DNA from: Microglena sp. YARC
Lineage: Eukaryota > Chlorophyta > Chlorophyceae > Chlamydomonadales > Chlamydomonadaceae
Assembly (NCBI GenBank): GCA_022414725.1
Contig: CM039462.1
Coordinates: forward strand, 78,815,421 to 78,879,420
Direction of reading: 5' to 3'
DNA length: 64,000 nucleotides
Shown here: in pieces, positions 63,120-64,000 of the stretch
How the letters are laid out: the number at the start of each line of letters is the position of its first letter
Numbering within the stretch: the stretch's first letter is position 1
Program-made: the position numbers and the translations under genes
The notes under the pieces: model-generated
Databases searched by the model: none
Told to the model about the DNA's origin: nothing
What the model saw: only the letters and a program-made list of their open reading frames with translations

Positions 63120-63503
63120 TCACACGTCATGGCACGGCAGCAGTTCACGTGGTTGGCCTGCCTTGTCACATAAACTTGGCAGGGTGGAAACAATGACGAC
63201 TCCGACGAAGGTGACCACGAAGCCGGCAAATTGCTCGTTGTCCTGCTGTCTGCGGTTGATGATGTCGGCGGGGAGTGATGGCGGCGGGATGGCCTCGCTG
63301 CGATACATAAAATCACTGACCATGTCAGTCAGCTTTTCTTTGGCAGCTGCAAAAGCCTCCTCCATTGTACCACCCGCACCAATCGCACAGTCAACATCAG
63401 GCACGAACACTTCGTGGCATGAATATCCATCCTCAGGTCGGAAACAAGTGTTGTATACACCCCAGAATTCATATGAATCGAGGTATACTTGTGGCGCTGA
63501 CAT
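63120..63503 (-). CDS. HicB-like small protein
   Basis: 127 residues from ATG 63503 (MSAPQVYLDSYEFWGVYNTC). Residues about 31-75 read EVFVPDVDCAIGAGGTMEEA, FAAAKEKLTDMVSDFMYRSE and AIPPPS. This matches the HicB antitoxin fold signature: a strand ending in a P-D-(x)-C/G turn, G.T.EEA...A.E.L, then IP.PS. A C-terminal hydrophobic run (FAGFVVTFVGVVIVSTL) could be a membrane anchor, unusual for HicB. No HicA-like partner is seen nearby. HicB-like domains also occur outside toxin-antitoxin pairs, so only the fold is claimed. Confidence 0.55.
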   Translation of the reverse strand: MSAPQVYLDSYEFWGVYNTCFRPEDGYSCHEVFVPDVDCAIGAGGTMEEAFAAAKEKLTDMVSDFMYRSEAIPPPSLPADIINRRQQDNEQFAGFVVTFVGVVIVSTLPSLCDKAGQPRELLPCHDV

Positions 63504-63560
63504 GAAGGGCTCAAGCTCAACCAAGGGTTCACGTTTACTTATCTTGTTCGCCGTACGCTT

Positions 63561-63590
63561 ACACTCGACGGAATACTAAAATGAAACCGC
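63561..63590. mobile_element. Solo M1 end
   Basis: CACTCGACGGAATACTAAAATGAAACCGC after TTA is an M1 terminus without a partner. Confidence 0.6.
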
Positions 63591-63599
63591 TTTCTGGAC

Positions 63600-64000
63600 T
63601 GAACAAGAGGAAGACGAATTAGAATTCATTGTGAATTGCTTTAATCTGAGTGAGCGAGTCATCAGCTGAATCCCTATGCACCGCTACACGGTGCCCCGCG
63701 CTCCTCCCGTTCATAAATCCAACTGAGTTGTCAAGCAGGAGTCTACACGTGGTCTTCAGGAATCAGTTGAATGTGTTGGCAGAACCCCACGTATTCACTG
63801 TGCGAGTCAGCAACTGAATCCCTATGCACCGCGCTCCTCCATTCAGATTGGTGCGCGCTGGTCCTCGAATTCGTCGTGAATGTGAATGAATGTATGCGCA
63901 GCAAAATTTGTTATTCGAAAACCAGACTAGGATAAAAGGAGAAGCAGAAAAACACATCATACATGCAGACTTTTGGGGATTTATATCGGTGCGTCATGGC
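63600..64000. other. Intergenic repeats related to 53.9 kb
   Basis: GAGTCATCAGCTGAATCCCT and GAGTCAGCAACTGAATCCCT, each followed by ATGCACCGC..GCTCCTCC, recur here and in altered form at 53955-54010. No gene recognised before the window ends. Confidence 0.5.

Overview
The window looks like nuclear DNA of a eukaryote, most likely a green alga, that contains an eroded endogenous giant-virus (Nucleocytoviricota) locus and is heavily invaded by DNA transposons. Reasons: histone H3 copies, GT-AG introns, long satellite arrays, Tc1/mariner-type elements with TA target sites, and a secreted protein with a pherophorin-type Cys pattern and a Pro-rich rod (a family best known from volvocine and related green algae). 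Viral hallmarks are an S74 endosialidase-chaperone fibre protein, a WLM metallopeptidase, a DUF5899-type protein, a DUF5901-like structural protein and several small membrane proteins typical of algal giant viruses. Species cannot be named from the sequence.

Layout. 1-5210 is an indel-rich higher-order satellite, followed by a gap of exactly 1000 N (5211-6210). 6211-18771 is the most coherent viral block: broken fibre/S74 gene(s), a reverse-strand unknown, the WLM peptidase, a membrane protein, three reverse-strand small proteins and the DUF5899 protein. Most of these genes carry frameshifts. 18.8-25.6 kb is mixed: nested transposons, a histone H3 pseudogene, an LRR pseudogene, a pherophorin-like pseudogene and another viral gene (DUF5901-like). 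25.8-36 kb holds two complementary broken halves of a Fanzor2/TnpB-like nuclease in opposite orientation. Between them lie satellites, including a 181-bp family present as adjacent arrays in opposite orientation, and an H3-like exon.

36-64 kb carries many short, mostly intact single-exon genes: four LRAT/NlpC-fold proteins, a caspase-like protein, a Cys/His zinc-binding protein, a divergent A32/FtsK-like ATPase, a multi-pass membrane protein, two ankyrin-type proteins, a DUF3669 protein and a HicB-like protein. They are interleaved with transposons. The centrepiece is a 10,065-bp DNA transposon (41995-52059) with perfect 29-bp terminal inverted repeats and a 4-bp ATTG target duplication. It contains an intron-bearing transposase pseudogene with a GHTH...DQ motif and a giant internal inverted repeat built from arrays of a short palindrome. 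A 166-bp MITE family (three good copies, one old interrupted copy) shares its terminal 15 bp and its 4-bp target-duplication length.

Three transposon systems are named here for convenience. M1 is a Tc1/mariner-type with ends beginning CAGTCGGCGGAACAG. M2 is a TA-inserting element with ends beginning CAGTTGTTCTCAAATAA, and carries a transposase-type HTH joined to a Fanzor1 C-terminal half. The third is the 4-bp-TSD family described above. Many frameshifts could reflect real decay or uncorrected long-read error; the N gap and the indel-rich satellite show assembly quality is uneven. No tRNA, rRNA or CRISPR array was seen.
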